A DNA stretch of 64,000 nt. Source: Casuarius casuarius (lineage: Eukaryota; Chordata; Aves; Casuariiformes; Casuariidae). The notes under the pieces were generated by a model, which was given only the letters and a program-made list of their open reading frames with translations, ran no database searches and had not been told where the DNA came from. Made by a program: the position numbers and the translations under genes. Below are positions 39,617-54,382 of this stretch, in pieces. The number at the start of each line of letters is the position of its first letter. Position 1 is the stretch's first letter. The DNA is taken from NCBI GenBank assembly GCA_003342895.1, contig PTFA01000160.1, forward strand, positions 1,616,079 to 1,680,078, given 5' to 3'.

Positions 39617-42600
39617 GTAAGATGGTCTTAACCGTGCTCTGGTCATGCCTAGTTATAAAGTTTAAATGCTAAATCATAGACAAAATGTACCAAGTAACTT
39701 CATAACATGATTTTCATCAGCTGGAAGCTGGGAGCACTGCAGACATTGTGCTTTATATCATATCTGACCTACAGCCCCAGTGAAGGTGCTGGAAGGGGAA
39801 GGGGAGGGATTGTCCTGTGCGAGTGTCCAAGGCCTCTCCCACGTGTCAGGTGTCATTTCACTAGCAGGGTCCCGGGAATGGTGGGGCTCCCTCGAGGTGC
39901 CCCCACGATCTGCAACGGATTTCCGCAGCAGTCAGTTTGATCTGCGGAGTCAGGTGTGTGTTAGCTGGTAACAGACTGCTTTTGTAGGAAACAAAATGTT
40001 GAAAAATCTGAAGTAACGTGTTTTTATCTTCGTTTTTTTTCTGTGTGAGTGAGCAGTTGTTCCTCTGTGTTCCTGCCCTTCCTGGCATGCAGTTCCTGCA
40101 GAGCGGTTCACTCCCTTCTGTCTCCCATTACATTGTGCCCTCTTTGTCTCCAAAACTCCTCGATACATAGTGAATGTTGGCTTCCCGCTTCACTCTTAAT
40201 TCCAGGAAAAACATGAAGGTTAGACTCGGTGGAGACCTTTTACAGCATGCCAGGAATTTGCTGCTTGGCTCTGCTTTCTTCTGCCTTAACACAGCACTGA
40301 AAGAGCCCCTGCTAGGCTGTTTGGCTGAGCCGGAGCAGCGGGGACGGCTACACCTGGCAGGAGCCAGCGCTGTGCTCCCTGTGGGCAGTGCGAGGAAACC
40401 AGTCAGAGGCTAAAGGAAAGCAATAAGATATTTCTGTATTAATTACATTCCAGGTACAATAGCGCCTTTCATGATGGCTAAGTGGGTGGAAGGGATCTGG
40501 AGAACTGCTAAGACTCTTCATTTCAGGGATCATGGGTGCTTAGGGATGCTGTCTGACTTTTCTTAATCTCTTCTTCTGCCCTCCATTTGCAAGGCCAATC
40601 TCTTTACAGTAAATCTTCCATTAAAATAAACAAGCCGAGCATAAATTCTAGGCTGTTTTCTTCTGTCAGACAGTTTCATACTCTTAACATGTTCATCAGC
40701 TTTAAATTACCTGCTGTTCTGAAAGGACTGTGGCAGTGCAGTGTGCATCTGCACTAGACAGCGCGTCTCCCCTTCTCCTCCCCTTTCCTAATGCATCGAG
40801 AGAACCCTGTTGTCATGGAAATTGGGATGGGGAGAGACAGCAAGGTCGAGTCCCAGGCCAGGGTTGGGCTGGAGCCAGCGAGGGAAACGGAGGGGAAGGA
40901 TTGCCTGTGGGGCCTTGGAGAAGGAGCACAGAGCACGTCTGAGGAGCAGGTCTTTCAGGCATCCTACGGCACTGGAAGAGGCAAGGACAGGCTTTGCTTT
41001 TTTGTTAGCTGTTATGTGCAGCAGCCCTGGTTCACAGCAGTTTTGCTGCACCGATAGCCTGCTACCGTTCCTCTTCTGACTTATCTCTGTAAAAGGGAAG
41101 TCTTTCATTTATTTTAGAGCCATCAAGCGCACGGCTTTCTGTTGTCAGAAATGCCAGATTCTGAGACCGAGGTTATGAAAGTCATGCCAAAGAGACCAGC
41201 CTCCCGCCTTCCCGCAGCCCACCCTGTACGTGCATGAGCTTGGGATGGTCATGTTGCTTCGTCTCCGAGAAACAGCTCACGCATACTGGGGGGCCTTGCT
41301 GAGTTGAGGTCCTAGGCACGAATTCTTGTGGGCTGTTTAGCTTTGAAAAGCAGCTCATTTCAGGACTACTGCCGTTGCTTTCTAGGAGTGCATTCACTAA
41401 ACATGAGGGTCTGCTGTCCTCACTTGGAAATGCCAAGAACTGATCCCGTTCCTGGCTCTGGGAACTTTTTTGCCTGTTATAGCTTTGCATTAAAGGAAGG
41501 ATGGGGGCTATCATGGAAAGCAGGACGAGTGCAGCCCCAGCCGAGTGGCAGTGCAGGGAGCACAGCAGAGCTGGCCTGAGCAGGGCGGGGCCAGCAGAGG
41601 CAGAAGGGAAACAGCTGCTGAAATGCATCTTTCTGCTGCTCTGTTCCTTCCTGTTGGATCAGGCAGGATAATTATAATTCTCTGTAGGCTGGGACCCAAC
41701 CGAGGTAAAAAGTAAGTAGCAGTGTCCAGAGCATTTTTAAAATAACTCTTCTACTCTGTGCTTCTCAGAGAGATAAACAAAGAGCCCTGCCTCCCTGGGG
41801 ACACTTCTAATTAGTACTCACACAGCGGCCTGCATACTTTGAATACCCTATTCCTGTTAGCCCTCCCCATGTCAGTTATGGTGACGGTCCTCCTACAACA
41901 GGATGAACGATAGATACATTCACTGTAGGCGACAGCTAAGGGAATGGAATTCTCCGGCCAGCCCCTAGGCCTGGGTGTAGCATAGTGGTGATGAGCAGTG
42001 TAGTGCACTAGCAGTGTCATCTGTCCTTGCGAGAGGGCTAGCTCCGGAGTGCTAATGGCAACGCGAGCACTGCAGCTCAGATACCAGCCCTGTGCAGCGA
42101 AAGCGCTTGTCGCAAGCCTCTGAGGGTTTGCCACTAGCTTTATTGTAGTGCCTCAGCTGGCAAGGTCCGGCGGAGGCAGAGCCTTCCTTGGCTGTGTGCA
42201 TGCTGTGTGACGTGACGTGATGCGACGCAGGCAGGAACCGCGCGTGGGACTGCTGGTTGCATAGCTCAGTACCAGGGATTTTAGGGAAGAAACACCGCAT
42301 TTTAGGCAGAGAGATTTGCCTCACCTCGCAATTGTACAAATGAAGATGGTGGGTTGGGGGAAGCCCACTAGTAACTCTGACCGTTCTGTTACTTCCAAGA
42401 TGTCCTCAAAGCCTCATATAATGGCGGTTCATGTTTTCCCTGTATTGCAAATGGGGAAAAGAGGATACAGAAAGTTAAGTGACTTAATCTAATGAGAGAG
42501 CATAAATTTGCAGCTAAAATGACATTACAATTTAAGATTCTTGGCTTTTAGTCCTAGTCAGCCTCTATTTAGGAGAGAATGATTGTGTGTCCTGTACTTA

Positions 42601-42625
42601 AACTGATTCCTTCTCTGTGCTGCAG
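39617..42625 (+). other. OPHN1: OPHN1 intron 4
   Basis: A 3,009-nt GT-AG intron with one MIR-like fragment and a short imperfect repeat of gacgt near 42208-42220. No other feature is recognised. Confidence 0.8.
42436..42560 (-). mobile_element. MIR-like SINE fragment, antisense
   Basis: The + strand reads aaatggggaaaagaggatac then aaagttaagtgactt, and ends near cttggcttttagtcct. This follows the reverse complement of the MIR core (aaatgggg...gaggttaagtgacttgccc...ctgactcc.agtcc). Degraded; family call tentative. Confidence 0.5.
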
Positions 42626-42697
42626 GTGCAAAACGCTAGTGATTTGCTGATCAAACCTTTGGAAAGTTTTCGGAAGGAGCAAATAGGATTCACCAAG
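42626..42697 (+). CDS. OPHN1: OPHN1 exon 5 (BAR domain)
   Basis: A 72-nt exon of 24 whole codons (phase 0 at both ends), reading [15 protein letters not shown] then RKEQIGFTK. The acceptor is tctctgtgctgcag and the donor gtaaac. It encodes about residues 105-128. The LIKPLE..RKEQIG block is shared across the GRAF/oligophrenin BAR family. Skipping this exon would keep the frame but remove part of a BAR helix. Confidence 0.95.
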
Positions 42698-44414
42698 GTA
42701 AACATTTTTTTAATTTTTTAAATTCTATTACTGTGTATGGATTTTCTCCTGTGTTGTTACTGTTTTTAAAAAGTACACAAGTGTTGTACTGCATTTAGAC
42801 TTCATGCTTTCAAAACCTTCCCCATCCAATGCTAGCATTCAGTTGCTAGAGTGAAAGAGTCTGTGCTGTGACTTTTAGTCTGATTTTTCAATCATGAGGC
42901 GCTCCAAAACCTTTTCCTTAGTTCTTTGGGTTCTGTTCTGGTATAGTTGCAGCTCTGTCTCTTTCCCGAAAAAGTAACGCTTGTTTCTGCAAGTGATCAA
43001 GAAATACTCCTTGCTTCTTTCTCTCTTTTCTCCCTTGTTCATTCAACATTATACATATCTAACTTGAGAATAAAATACTTTTCCAAGACAAACGTATGTG
43101 GGAGGGAGAAAGAATTGTAGAGGCCAGTAATCAGGACTTGATTATAGTCATAGGGCTTGTGTTATGAAATATCTAAATAAAGTCTCTAGTAAGCCTTTCA
43201 GATGGACCAAACTTCTAAAGCAACAAACTATAAAAAGCAAGTCCTGCACATGTTGAGCAGAAAAGATTATTTTTTCCCTTGCCTGCTATCAAAAAGTCAA
43301 GGTTCCACATTACTCAGTGGCAGCTTGAAATGGGCCTGGCTCTGAACCAGCTCGGAAATGGACATGTTTTGGAGAACACTTAGAGCTTGGATTCAGTCCA
43401 GCCCATCTGGAGTCTTTGACGTTTAATAAATCCTTGATTGAAGAAGTGATATTTGATCACCATCTCTCCCTTCAAAATTCCACTATACAATTATGATGCA
43501 AAATGTATCTCTGAAACACCATAGCTCTGAATGTCGTGACGGCAGTGGTCCGCTGTAAATGGTTTTGCATTTGCAAAGCACTGACTGTGCGTTTCCTGAA
43601 CCAGGCACAGAATGAAAGCAGCCTCGCTAGTGAGCCAGCGGGTTTGCAGGCGTCTGCAAACATGCACACATGCCCAGGGCAGAAACAAAACTCCTTCCTG
43701 ATTGATCTGTCTGTATTAACAATAGAACCAACAAATATTTAGGTAAGAGTCATGGGGACAAGGTCAAGCATTTTTTTCCCGCTCTCTATTTATAGAACAC
43801 TTAAGTCAAGAGCACAATGATCTGCAGTTGTTAAGGTGACAATATGCAAATGTCCTTCAGGCTGTTTTCTTCTTGAGCTAGCCCTTAAAGTCTGTCAGGG
43901 TTAATTTTTCTGCAAACTAGATCTCTCTCCTCAGAAAGCCGTGCCCACCTCCTGTCCTNGGGTGGAATAACAAGCCACCCGCGTTAGAGCCTGCCGATGC
44001 GCCAGCTTCTAGACATGTTTCTTAGCACCGTTGGTATCTGTAGCCCTGAGCAGCCTGAAAGCTCTGAGCGCTGACTTGATTGCAAAGACATGGATTCACT
44101 TGGAAACATACAGTCCTTCCTCAGTATCTGTTGACAGGATAAGATACTTCTGGTGGAGGTTATCAGTCAATGAATTTGCAGCTTGCTTTTCAGAAGCAGT
44201 TAAAACAGAGGTAGTGGAGAGTAGGACTTGACTGTAGGCTTCTTGGAGATCTTTTCTTTTTTTTTCCTCTTATGAGGAATGTGAATTACAAAGGTGTTGG
44301 GGAGCACTTCAGTGAGCAGAGGGCTCCAGCATGGATTAACAAAAGCACTCATACCTAGGAGAATGCAGAAAAGCATTTTGCACTCCACCACATTTACAGG
44401 TGCACACACACTGA

Positions 44415-44453
44415 AATGCGATAGGAGATAACTGATACAATGCGATAGGAGAT
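44415..44453. repeat. Partial tandem duplication, 24-bp period
   Basis: aatgcgataggagat occurs at 44415 and again at 44439. A small local duplication with 15 matching bases per copy. Confidence 0.8.
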
Positions 44454-44802
44454 TGCACAGTGAATGTAACACTTTCTCTCCAGTGCTGTTCTGAAACCTT
44501 GAACGGGCGTGAATGTTTCCAGGTGAGTTTGAGCCAGTTCCAAACCCTTGCCTTTGCTTCCGATGCTTTCCTGACTAAAGCCTGTATTTTCACCGCTGGC
44601 CCAAATCCTGCAAGCTGGGCTGGGTTCTCTGCGTATTGACTCAACCACAAAGACATTCATTCATTTGCCAGCTCACAGAATTCCTCCAGGTCATTTGCAT
44701 CCATGATAGCAGAAGGCATGAAATACAAATGAGGTCTTGTCACAGCAACACACAGTTAGCAAGGGGGCTGACTGACTCCATTTCTGCCTTGCCTCTGTTG
44801 AT

Positions 44803-44860
44803 TTGCATGACCTGAGTAAAGTTATTCCTGATTTACACCAGTGTGAGAGGGGCCAGGGCC
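44803..44860. repeat. Old interspersed repeat fragment
   Basis: gagtaaagttattcctgatt followed by tacaccagtgtgag resembles the same old amniote repeat family as the copy at 20440. Family name uncertain. Confidence 0.35.
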
Positions 44861-47800
44861 AGGCTGTCATGCAGACCAGAAACATGGCATAGAGAGCTTG
44901 TACTCTCTGATTTCTTTCCCATATTTTGCCAGAGTTGCCTTCTGTAATGTTTTCTGTTCTTTTCTTCTGCAAGTTACTGAAGCCAGATAGGAAGAGCATT
45001 TCAATTGGGTCTTTGTGATGACTCTGGCTGGAAAGAAGCCAGATGGTCTGAGTAAGACATCTGAGTCTGCATTGACCCGTTTTCCTGGGCGATGAATGGA
45101 GTCTCTTCTCTGACGTGGTGCATACCAACACAGGGAGCCTCTGCAGGGCATCGCTGGGATCCGCCGGAGGCCGCCTCCTTCAGCTACCATCTTCTGCTAG
45201 CAGCGCGTCCTTTGGATTTTTGCTGTTTTCTATGACTTGTCCAAATATCTGCAATATGCTTGGAGTCTGGAGAGGCTCCTGGCAGGCAAAATATGTTTTG
45301 TTTTGTTTTGTCTTTTCCTTCAGAAGAAAAATAGCCACTTGAGCTAGACTCCTCACTGGGTCACTCTGCCTTTTCTAGGATGGGAATTTCAGAGGATCCT
45401 AATTAAAAATTAAGAGAAAGTTTTGTGCAAGTCAGTTTGCCCCCTCCCACCCCCCAGGCCTTGACTGCTTCATCTCTCAGCTCAAACTGGGAACTGAGCC
45501 ACTTCCCGAGGGGCACCAGCTTCTGTTCCAGCTCTCACCAGTGGTAGGTGATATGCAAGGGAAGGCTGAGCACATTGTAGACTTTCAGCTGCAGTTATCC
45601 AGAGTTGCTGTTGGATTGACAGCTAGACTAGGCAGCTTACGCTGTTTCTAGGACTCCTGCTCCTTTCTGGTTAAACTGGCATCTGCTGACGCTTAGAGAG
45701 CGAAGCTTTCGAAGAGCACCCTCCTTTGTTAGCGTGTATAAACGTATGCTGGCTGTGCCGCTCTGTTTGCATTTGGTTACAATCCCCTTGGTTTCTCTTT
45801 GTGAATGAGTAAACAAGAGTTGGGTGGCTTCTTGGACTTGAACACTGGCAGATCTTAATGGGAAGGTAATGCTGTCCTTTGCTGAATATTCATGAGGAAC
45901 TAATTTGTGCTTGTGTTTGCAGATTGTGCTTCAGCCTGTTTTTCTTTTCTTCTCCCCCTCCCCCCCATCTTGCTCTGTTCTGCAGCCAACAAGCTCTTAG
46001 AAGCCTTGGCTCCAAAATCACGAGGGATTTGTAGTTCATCCTTCTGCTTTTCAGCTATATGTTAATGAGGCAGAGTGCAAAATGATTGGCAGACCCCCTT
46101 CTTAGTTGCCAAAAATGCAGTTTTGTGCTGCATTCCTTTTCACGTGGCACCAATTATTTTGTATGAGCGAGCTGTGCTCTGTATATATGATGTTTGTATC
46201 AGTAGTTGTTCCTGATCCTCTCAAGCCACTGTGAAGAGCTCGTCCTCTTCCCTTCCCTGTGTCCGATGGAGCATCCCCAGGCTGCGCGCTGGGTGCTCTG
46301 CCAGAGAAGAAAGCTGTTTCTGAAGGATTTCCTGTCTCCAGCCTCTGAGTTCCTGGTAAAGAAGTTCTTCCATTGCACTCTCAAGCTTTTTCTTTTTTTC
46401 AATCTATGTTTTTAATTATAGAGCTGATGCTGTACCACAAAAAGGGCAAGCCATGCTCTCTGGGAGAGGGCTACCCACCTCTGAGCTGGTGGCTGCATGC
46501 CAGGGGGTCAGTAGCTCGTGGTGTCCCCCACAGCCTCGGGCATCGTGGTTTCGCAGCATCCGCAACAGTGTCGTTGCTGTGCAGACCCATGTCTGCTTCT
46601 GAGGACGAGATGTGCTTAGCTCCTTGCGAGTCAAACGGGAGGGAGCCGCGTTATTCCGGACTGCCGTGGCTGTCGTCTCTCTCTCACGTGTAGTTGGCAG
46701 GTCGGGCAGCTGCCTCATGTTCCTCGGTTTTCACTTTCCACCCAGCTTTCCGGGGAAAAAAGACAGTATTCCGGCATGAGAATAGATAGCACAGAGCTGA
46801 GGAGATTCATCTCTGTCCCGGGCTCGTGTGGCAAACATCCCTGTGACAGCTTCACGGCGTGGGACGACTGAGTCCCCTGCGGCTTCCTTCTGGCGGGATG
46901 AGGGGCTCCCCGCTTGTTTTCTGCCTGTGACACTTAGAAAGGCTGGACTTTCTGAAACTGCACCACGAGCGCGGGGAGATCTTGAGTCCCGAGCTCTTCC
47001 TGACCCCTTAGCTACTAGTCTGTATTTTCCTAAGGAGCAGGGCTGGGGCCTTCTCGTGTCGTGTTGAAAGAAACCAACCTTGCATGTCATTTCCGTGGGG
47101 ATAGTTGGGCTTTTGTTTGTTTGTTTTTGGAGCTAGCTTTTCCTCACCAGAGGATTTCAGGACTTGCTGACATGCTGTAAGCATCCTCTTTTATGTGTGA
47201 CAAACAGGCAACAAGAAAGATGTAAGCTTCAAACCCGTAATGCTGCTTTAGTCATAGCTGGCTCCCCATGCAGCGTTGTTTTAATACACTTGTGTGGCAC
47301 ATAGTACAAAAAGCCTTGTGGTTTTGTGACTCCTTGTTGTAAAAATGAAACCATGATTAGGTTCCTCGCTTTGTTACATATGGCATCCGATGGCACAGAG
47401 AGGCAATTCAAAGTGTGACTTTATAAAAATGATAATTGCTCCTTTGTAAATGCTTTTTGCTTCTCTGGATGTGGATTTGCTCATCACTGGTAATAGTCAC
47501 AAGGGTTTTGTTTTGTTTTGACAGTTCTTCCTGGCATCAGTGCTTCAGCTTCTTAAATTAGGTTCGACTCTCAGAGGACTCTCTTCTCTTCTGGATTTGA
47601 TGACTGGGTCTCTTTATTCTGAGGCATGAATTTGCTAACATGGAGTTACAGCAGCCCTGATGCTGCAAAGGATGACACCAGAAAGTATACTTACTTATTC
47701 ATGTTCAGGGAACTTATCATTACAGCATTTCTGGAGCTCAGTAATTGTAATTAACAGGGTGAATAGGTTTGCTGGTCTAAGCCTGCCCTGCTCTCGATGG

Positions 47801-50637
47801 TTAAATACAAGCAGCTGAGCAGAAGGGTTATTAGAGTGCCTCTGCAAGCATTATGGCATTTTTCTAAAGTAATTGTCCTCTGACAATAGCAGTGGGCAAG
47901 GATTACAGAAACAGCTTTTTTGTGGGGTCAGAAATACTTTTCACAGGGAGGCAGCTAGTAGTAACACTAGTCCACTGTTTGTCAAAGGTTCTTCTAAGGA
48001 ACTAGTGTCCAACGACATGAGCTAGAGTACTAGGGATCAGCTGCTCCTCCAGAAGAGGCTGAAACAGCTATTGCCAGGTGGAGATCTGATCTAGCTGTTA
48101 AATTTGAGTTTGTCCTTTTCTGATAGATGCTGTCCAAGATGGATAACACGGGGAACTGTGTGTGTTGGCCATCCCAAAATGTACAAACTTCGTTTACCAC
48201 AAGTGTCTCCCTGTGTGTGCCCGCTGGAAAATAACCTTTCTTCTTCCAGAGGGAATACAGTAGCAGCCACTATGAATATGCTTTCTGAGAGTATTGAAAA
48301 GCTATTGGTATTTGAAGAAGAGAGCATCTTTCTCAAAATCTTCATCCTTAGTTATCAAACTGTCCTTAGTGGCCTCTGTTTCTTTATGCCCCATAACTCA
48401 ACCTCTGAAGCTGCTGGGACCAGCTGGGTATCCTCTGCACCCTTCATTGCCTGCTCCTATCTCTCAGAGCTGAGAAGAAAAATGTAGGCTAGCAAGCACA
48501 AACTTTGCTGAGCCAGACTGCAAGTTTTGAGAGCTCCTCCACGTCCTGCTGTGTGGAACATCCTGTTAGACAGACTAAATAATCTGTGGAAGTGGAACAG
48601 GGAAATGAAACTTTACAGAAGGAGAACTGACTGAAGAAACAGAAAAGACTTTATTTAAGAAACAGGCTCCAACTTTGCAGTCACTGTTGAATTCATTATC
48701 AAATTAACCAGTATCTAATAGTGTACTGATTCCATCTGATCTGTTGTTTTTTAGCGTTTCTGGTGTGTGTTTGCTTATTTGGAAATTTCTGTGATGTTTA
48801 GTGGTGTTGGCAGCTCCATGCAACATAGGTTTTAGGTTCCCTGTTACATTTGTTGTTAAGTTTGTTTTGGTAACGTGCAAAAACGTGAAGGCTTACACCA
48901 TCAGTAGGGACAGAGCTGCCTTCCACCCCTTGGTGTCAGGAGGTGGATACCCTCAGCCTTCTTCACTGAACATTGAGAACAAGGATTTCTTATCCATGGG
49001 CTTCTCCAGCTTCACCTCTGCCTCTTCATGAAGACGTTCAAGCTATTGGTGTTCCCTCACTTCACCCTGTAGCTTACTGCTGTGTGCCAGGTTCAAGATT
49101 GCAGTCATGTTGCAAGGGCAGACAGGGAAGAGTGGCTTCTGCATTTTTCAAGCACTGATCATGGCAGCAGCGAAATCCTTGCATTGGACAACTAGCCTAT
49201 CATTTGATATGAATAATCCACTTAGAGGCCTCAGGTCAATGTAAAATGTTCTTCGGTGAAAACAAGCAGTAAGCTAGTGTTTTCTTGCGAAGGAGCGGGA
49301 GCAAGAGAACAGGGTTGCAGGGCTTTTAGGAGATATTTCTTATAAGATGTCATTAATTCCACAATATCTTGGGACTTCTTAGCTCTGTGTTCCACTTGCT
49401 TGAGCCTTCAAAAGCTAGACACTGGGGATATTGACATCCTATACATACCCTGTAATATGTATGCACTCATCCTCAGCTGCTTGGAGCCGGTATGGAGGCT
49501 GCTCTCTGGCTGGAATTTTCCTTACTCTGTTAATAGAACCAACTCTCAGCAATCACTGATGGCTAGTTACCCTCTATCAGGAGTATTTGCCTACTTGGCT
49601 TCTATAGATGATAGTTTCTTGATTGCCATAGTCCTCTGTGGTTTCACAGCCATTGTAAGGATAAACAAAATGGAAAAGTTCTGAGTTCCGCTTCTCCCTG
49701 GGTTTTCCCTTAATGTTTCATTCTCAAATGTAGCTGTTTGCTCTCATTCTGGACATTTTCCCTTTTAGATTTGCCAAGACAAACAAATATTTTTGCTAGA
49801 GTGATTCCTTCACAGAGTCAGTCTTTCTTAACAAATCAGTCCGTGTATCATGTTTGTGTGCCTGTCTTAGGCACGTTTGAGGTGTAGAATGGATCAATGT
49901 GAACCGGACCATCTACAGGGGACCTCCAAGATCTGAGGACTTCACCGTTGTACATTGTCTAACAAATACTATTATGCCTGATGAAGCATTTTGCTGGGCC
50001 ATATTCAGACTGAGCACTACACAGTGTAATTTATACATATTTTGACTGCAAGGTTTGTGGTCTCTGTTTTCACCACTGCTAATAAAGAGGTGATGAGTTC
50101 CTTCCCATGTATCACCATTATAGTCTTTTGCTTTCATTCCAATACATTTCAGAAACAAATGATAAAAGCTTCAAAACTGAAAAATTGCCAAACTCATAGT
50201 AAATCTTTTCTTATCCTGCACATGTCTTTGGCATTAAATTACTTACCCAGTTGTATTTGAACTATGTGAACAGCACATTAGCAGATGGTGAATGTTTTAT
50301 TCATGCTTTAGCATATGTCAAGTTTACTTGACATTGAAGAGTTTGAGAGGTAGAAAAACACTTCTTCTGTGGGGCTTATGCCACAGTGGTGATAGGAGGA
50401 AATATTTAGAGTTCCTGTGCCCTGAAGCGTGGCTAGAACTTGCTCTCTAAGAGTAACTGACTCCCAGTGTAAGAAACTGACTGGTGCAAGCAGAGCAAAT
50501 GAAAAACAGTCTCCCGTTTTGATGGCTCCACCATAATTTTTCCATGAGAATACTGAATTACACAGGATCTTGGCACTGCTACATTGTTATCTTGAAGAAG
50601 CCAATAGTTGGTTCTGTTTCAACTGGTTCATCTACAG

Positions 50638-50739
50638 GAAAGGAAGAAAAAGTTTGAGAAGGATGGTGAGAAGTTTTATTCCATGTTGGATCGCCATTTG
50701 CATTTGTCTTCTAAAAAGAAGGAATCCCAACTACAGGAG
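50638..50739 (+). CDS. OPHN1: OPHN1 exon 6 (basic BAR segment)
   Basis: A 102-nt exon of 34 whole codons beginning [20 protein letters not shown] and ending KKKESQLQE. The acceptor is ttcatctacag and the donor gtatgt. It covers about residues 129-162. The two Lys-rich clusters, ERKKK and SSKKKE, are the strongly basic face of the BAR domain, which in this family contacts acidic membrane lipids. Phase 0 at both ends. Confidence 0.96.
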
Positions 50740-51814
50740 GTATGTATGGAATTTTCTTCAGAGTGGGGTCTAGGAGCAACAATACTGGCTGCTCTAGTTT
50801 ATAAAAAAACAGCAGGGAAAGTCATTCTTTTCAGTAATCAGTTGAAAGTGGTAAGCAATTACCTCTACTTAAAGCCTGCTCACATGGCTGAGACCAGGGA
50901 TACAGAGGTGGTAGTTCACGCTACAGCGTTGAGTAGCAGTTGGGACCTAATATATTGTCTTCCTCTCCCGCAGCACCTGTTCTCATCCTTGTAATATAGA
51001 AGGACAGGGACCAGTTTTACTGGCTTTCCTCAGAGCTGGCCACGCTGAGAACTGACTTGGGGAACTGATCTGTCTGAAAAATAAGTGGTTGTTGTTATTT
51101 AGCCACCACAGTTTCCTGCCTGGCTCCCAGTGCTTGCGAGGGTGGCTGTGGCAGCAGGCCCCAGGTAGCTGTGCATGGCAGGGAGGGGGGAATGGTGCCC
51201 TTTGAGCTGATACTGCCACTGAGCACTTTGCGACTGCCAAGGAGAGCCCCAGCCATTCAAGCCCATGTCAGAGGGGAGCTGGATCAAAGCAGATCCGTCA
51301 AATCAATTGTCAGATCAAGTTAGAAGCATCTTTGCAAGGCAAAATTGGTGTAACTTGTGGTAACACAGCGTGCCACCTTGTCCTGCCTAGTCACGTGGAT
51401 ATGGAAGTGCTGGTGTCAGGTCACAGCAGGGTCGGGCAAGAGGATCGTGACACTGGCCTTGTCTTCACCTGTGCAGAGCTGTTGGGAGAAGCTGGAGAGA
51501 AGCTTAAGTTATTAGTTGATACCTTTTTAATTAAAAAAAATTACAAATATGTTTAAGGAAAGCCTTGTCCTTGCAGAGTGGCATGAAGTTCTGAATTTGT
51601 AAATGAAAGGGAGCCAGGAAAGGATAGATCTGAGAAAAACGGTCAATGTTTCTTTCTGTTCTGCATGGAGAGTTCAAAACCTGTGTTGGACAGATTTGGC
51701 AAGCTTTTTCTGAAGTGAGGACAAAACTATTTTTGGGCTGACAGACAGATACTACTCCAATATTGTCAAGCTAGATGTGATTTTTTTTTTTTTCATCGCT
51801 CCCTTTTATTCCAG
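50740..51814 (+). other. OPHN1: OPHN1 intron 6
   Basis: A 1,075-nt GT-AG intron. Only short A and T runs are notable. Confidence 0.85.
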
Positions 51815-51925
51815 GCTGACCACCAGGTTGACAAAGAGAGACACAATTTCTTTGAGTCCTCCCTTGAGTATGTGTACCAGATCCAGGAAGTACAAGAAAG
51901 CAAGAAATTCAGTATTGTTGAACCG
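51815..51925 (+). CDS. OPHN1: OPHN1 exon 7 (BAR domain)
   Basis: A 111-nt exon of 37 whole codons, including [20 protein letters not shown] and [13 protein letters not shown]. The acceptor is cccttttattccag, preceded by a 13-nt T run (51781-51793); the donor is gtagga. It covers about residues 163-199. The [15 protein letters not shown] helix is diagnostic for OPHN1 within the family. Confidence 0.96.
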
Positions 51926-52685
51926 GTAGGAGCTCCTTTTCTTTCAGTTCTTATTGTTTCATACTCGGATATATTGACTTGCTGACAGTAGCAGGAAGGG
52001 ATGAGTTATCGGGTTGGATTCAGTCCTGAGAAGGATTCTTGAATTCCGGTGAAGTGGAAGCTAACCTTGCATGCTTGGATCGCTGCTATTTGAACAACCT
52101 TTAGCGGTGCTTCACGGAGCACCACGAAGCCGCAGACTTGTTTCTCATCCCTGTAAGTCGATCCTGAGGAACAGGTCAGGCACTGCAGGTAGCTCCAGGT
52201 CTTGTTATGAGTTATCCTGGACACCTTGCATTTGGTATGCAATAGCTGTCTTCGAAGGGAGAGAGCTGTTATCTGGTCTGCTCACCTGTCTCAGCACAGG
52301 TTGTAGTGGTTCCAGTTCATGACGGTGTGAAAGGAGCCTGTGAATCTCTGCACTGCACTGGTGAGTGAATGGCTCTGCCCTGGCATTGTGTGTAGTTAAG
52401 CGTGGGGAGCAAAAACGGGTCCTGGATAAGCTATCCAGAAGTGTGCCCTTGTTTCCCCACTAGGGCCTTTCATCTCAGGTAGTGTTTGTGGGAGATAGAC
52501 CAGGGCTTTATGGGGCATTATGAGCAATAAGTCATACTAAAACTCATATCACTCATCTCCAAAATTGTAAGGGAAAAACGAGATAGTTTTATATGTAATT
52601 TTTGAAACTCTGCTTCATGCCTGTCTTTTCTCTGATTATAAATTTAGAAGAAGAGTTTAATCCATAACTTTTCCCTCCTTTGCAG
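51926..52685 (+). other. OPHN1: OPHN1 intron 7
   Basis: A 760-nt GT-AG intron with nothing else recognisable. Confidence 0.85.
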
Positions 52686-52790
52686 GTGTTGGCTTTTCTC
52701 CACAGCCTCTTTACTTATAACAACCTGACAGTTGAACTCACACAGGATTTCCTTCCTTATAAACAGCAGCTTCAGCTCAGCCTGCAGAAT
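52686..52790 (+). CDS. OPHN1: OPHN1 exon 8 (end of BAR domain)
   Basis: A 105-nt exon of 35 whole codons ([20 protein letters not shown], then [15 protein letters not shown]). The acceptor is ccctcctttgcag and the donor gtaagt. It covers about residues 200-234, the last BAR helix. The loop TYNNLTVE differs from the human ISNSLTVE as I remember it, while the flanking helix [15 protein letters not shown] appears unchanged. Confidence 0.96.
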
Positions 52791-54008
<1,218 letters not shown>

Positions 54009-54330
54009 TGAATGTGTTACCGAAGCACAAGCCTCAGCTGCAGGCTGTAGGTCTGCAGAGCTCGTTAGCCCTGATCAGGCTGTGCCCGGCTTTCAGTCAG
54101 AAATGGTCAGACCTGCCTAGACGAGGCATGGCTGTGGGCTGTAGATGCAGTGGGCACTTACCTCCTGTCAGCCCGGTGCCTCTAGCCATACACGGGGGGG
54201 TCTCACGAATTACTGGTAGCTTTAAATGTAATGCAGCTAACAGCTTTCTGAGAGGTGGGCCAAAGTATTCTCAAGGTTATGTGAGCCATACAAGCAAGGA
54301 GGTAGTTGCCCTGTGTTTGAATTAGATGAG

Positions 54331-54382
54331 ATTTATTACTCCGTTTTAGAGATGGAGAGACCAGAACTCTGACAAATTGCAC
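54331..54382 (-). mobile_element. Possible MIR fragment, antisense
   Basis: tttattactccgttttagag then atggagaga recalls the antisense MIR core (attatccccattttacagatgaggaaac). Short and degraded. Confidence 0.35.

Larger units (their letters stand above)
42698..50637 (+). other. OPHN1: OPHN1 intron 5
   Basis: A 7,940-nt GT-AG intron, the largest fully contained in the window. It contains a single N at 43959, a 24-bp tandem duplication (44415-44453), an old repeat fragment near 44803, and GTTTT/GTTT runs near 45295 and 47112. No exon is recognised. Confidence 0.8.
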